A stretch of 30,207 bases of DNA from Clostridiales bacterium UBA6388 (GTDB lineage: Bacteria > Bacillota > Clostridia > Oscillospirales > Oscillospiraceae), in NCBI GenBank assembly GCA_002437575.1, contig DJQK01000012.1:715-30921 (forward strand), in the 5' to 3' direction. Every line of letters begins with the position of its first letter. The first letter of the stretch is position 1. The notes below the pieces were generated by a model. It searched no databases, was not told the DNA's origin, and saw only the letters and a list, made by a program, of their open reading frames with translations. Position numbers and translations under genes: made by a program. Positions 30,159 through 30,207 of the stretch are shown here, piece after piece.

Positions 30159-30185
30159 TTAGCACTCGGAGATGGCGAGTGCTAA
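30159..30185 (+). promoter_or_regulatory. CIRCE operator (HrcA binding site)
   Basis: TTAGCACTC, nine spacer bases, then GAGTGCTAA: an exact match to the CIRCE consensus. HrcA bound here represses class I heat-shock genes. The regulated operon (groES-groEL or hrcA-grpE-dnaK) should start just after the window end. No start codon for it is seen in the remaining 22 bases. Confidence 0.97.
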
Positions 30186-30207
30186 GGAAGCTCTGATTCA
30201 ATCAGCG

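Noticed and set aside
1..30207. CRISPR array, tRNA, rRNA, transposase or prophage
   Set aside because: No regularly spaced direct repeats, no tRNA-like cloverleaf with conserved arms, no rRNA sequence and no transposase or integrase motif were seen on either strand.

Overview
The window looks like a chromosomal segment of an anaerobic Gram-positive gut-type Clostridia, probably in or near the Oscillospiraceae. This is an inference from several things: an Rnf complex, an SLH-anchored surface protein whose C-terminal tail is of the Ruminococcaceae/Oscillospiraceae type, YitT/YczE and DUF819 membrane proteins, a perfect CIRCE element, GC-rich genes with sigma-A type promoters of 16-17 bp spacing, and dispersed non-coding repeats. 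No rRNA, tRNA, CRISPR array, phage gene or transposase gene was seen.

Layout. 1-2043: the end of an rnf operon (rnfE partial, rnfA, rnfB), closed by a strong hairpin. 2217-3236: a solitary Mrr-type restriction endonuclease with its own promoter. 3291-5317 (minus): an XRE/TPR regulator translationally coupled to a NodB-type lipoprotein deacetylase. 5427-9338 (minus): a 1303-residue SLH surface protein with isopeptide-type pilin/Cna-B modules and a compositional mosaic. 9518-13240 (plus): an amidohydrolase of the 8-oxoguanine deaminase type, an aldo/keto reductase-ferredoxin fusion and peptidase T in one operon. 13313-15187 (minus): an autoregulated YtrA-type GntR/ABC ATPase/permease operon with a perfect 38-bp operator. 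15379-17053 (plus): a small membrane-anchored protein, a topoisomerase-type zinc-finger protein and truA. 17054-17676: a gene-free block of stacked hairpins.

17677-19879 (minus): trmO and an S41 peptidase. 20159-20662: greA, whose leader contains a 168-bp MITE-like inverted-repeat element. 20663-21139 and 23605-24257: repeat-rich spacers, one holding a possible gene remnant. 21140-23604 (minus): a histidine phosphatase, a YitT-family protein and a YczE-family protein read from a TTG start. 24258-24623: a coiled-coil protein. 24669-26270 (minus): an ABC-F ATPase with one intact and one degenerate ATP site. 26404-27204: an MBL-fold hydrolase. 27624-29921: a DUF819 membrane protein and an M19 dipeptidase behind a structured leader. 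The window ends in an inverted-repeat element, a terminator, and a promoter carrying CIRCE, so an HrcA-controlled heat-shock operon should start just outside.

No wholly new multi-gene system is evident. The best leads are the asymmetric ABC-F ATPase, the transcribed MITE in front of greA, the hairpin block after truA, and the mosaic surface protein.
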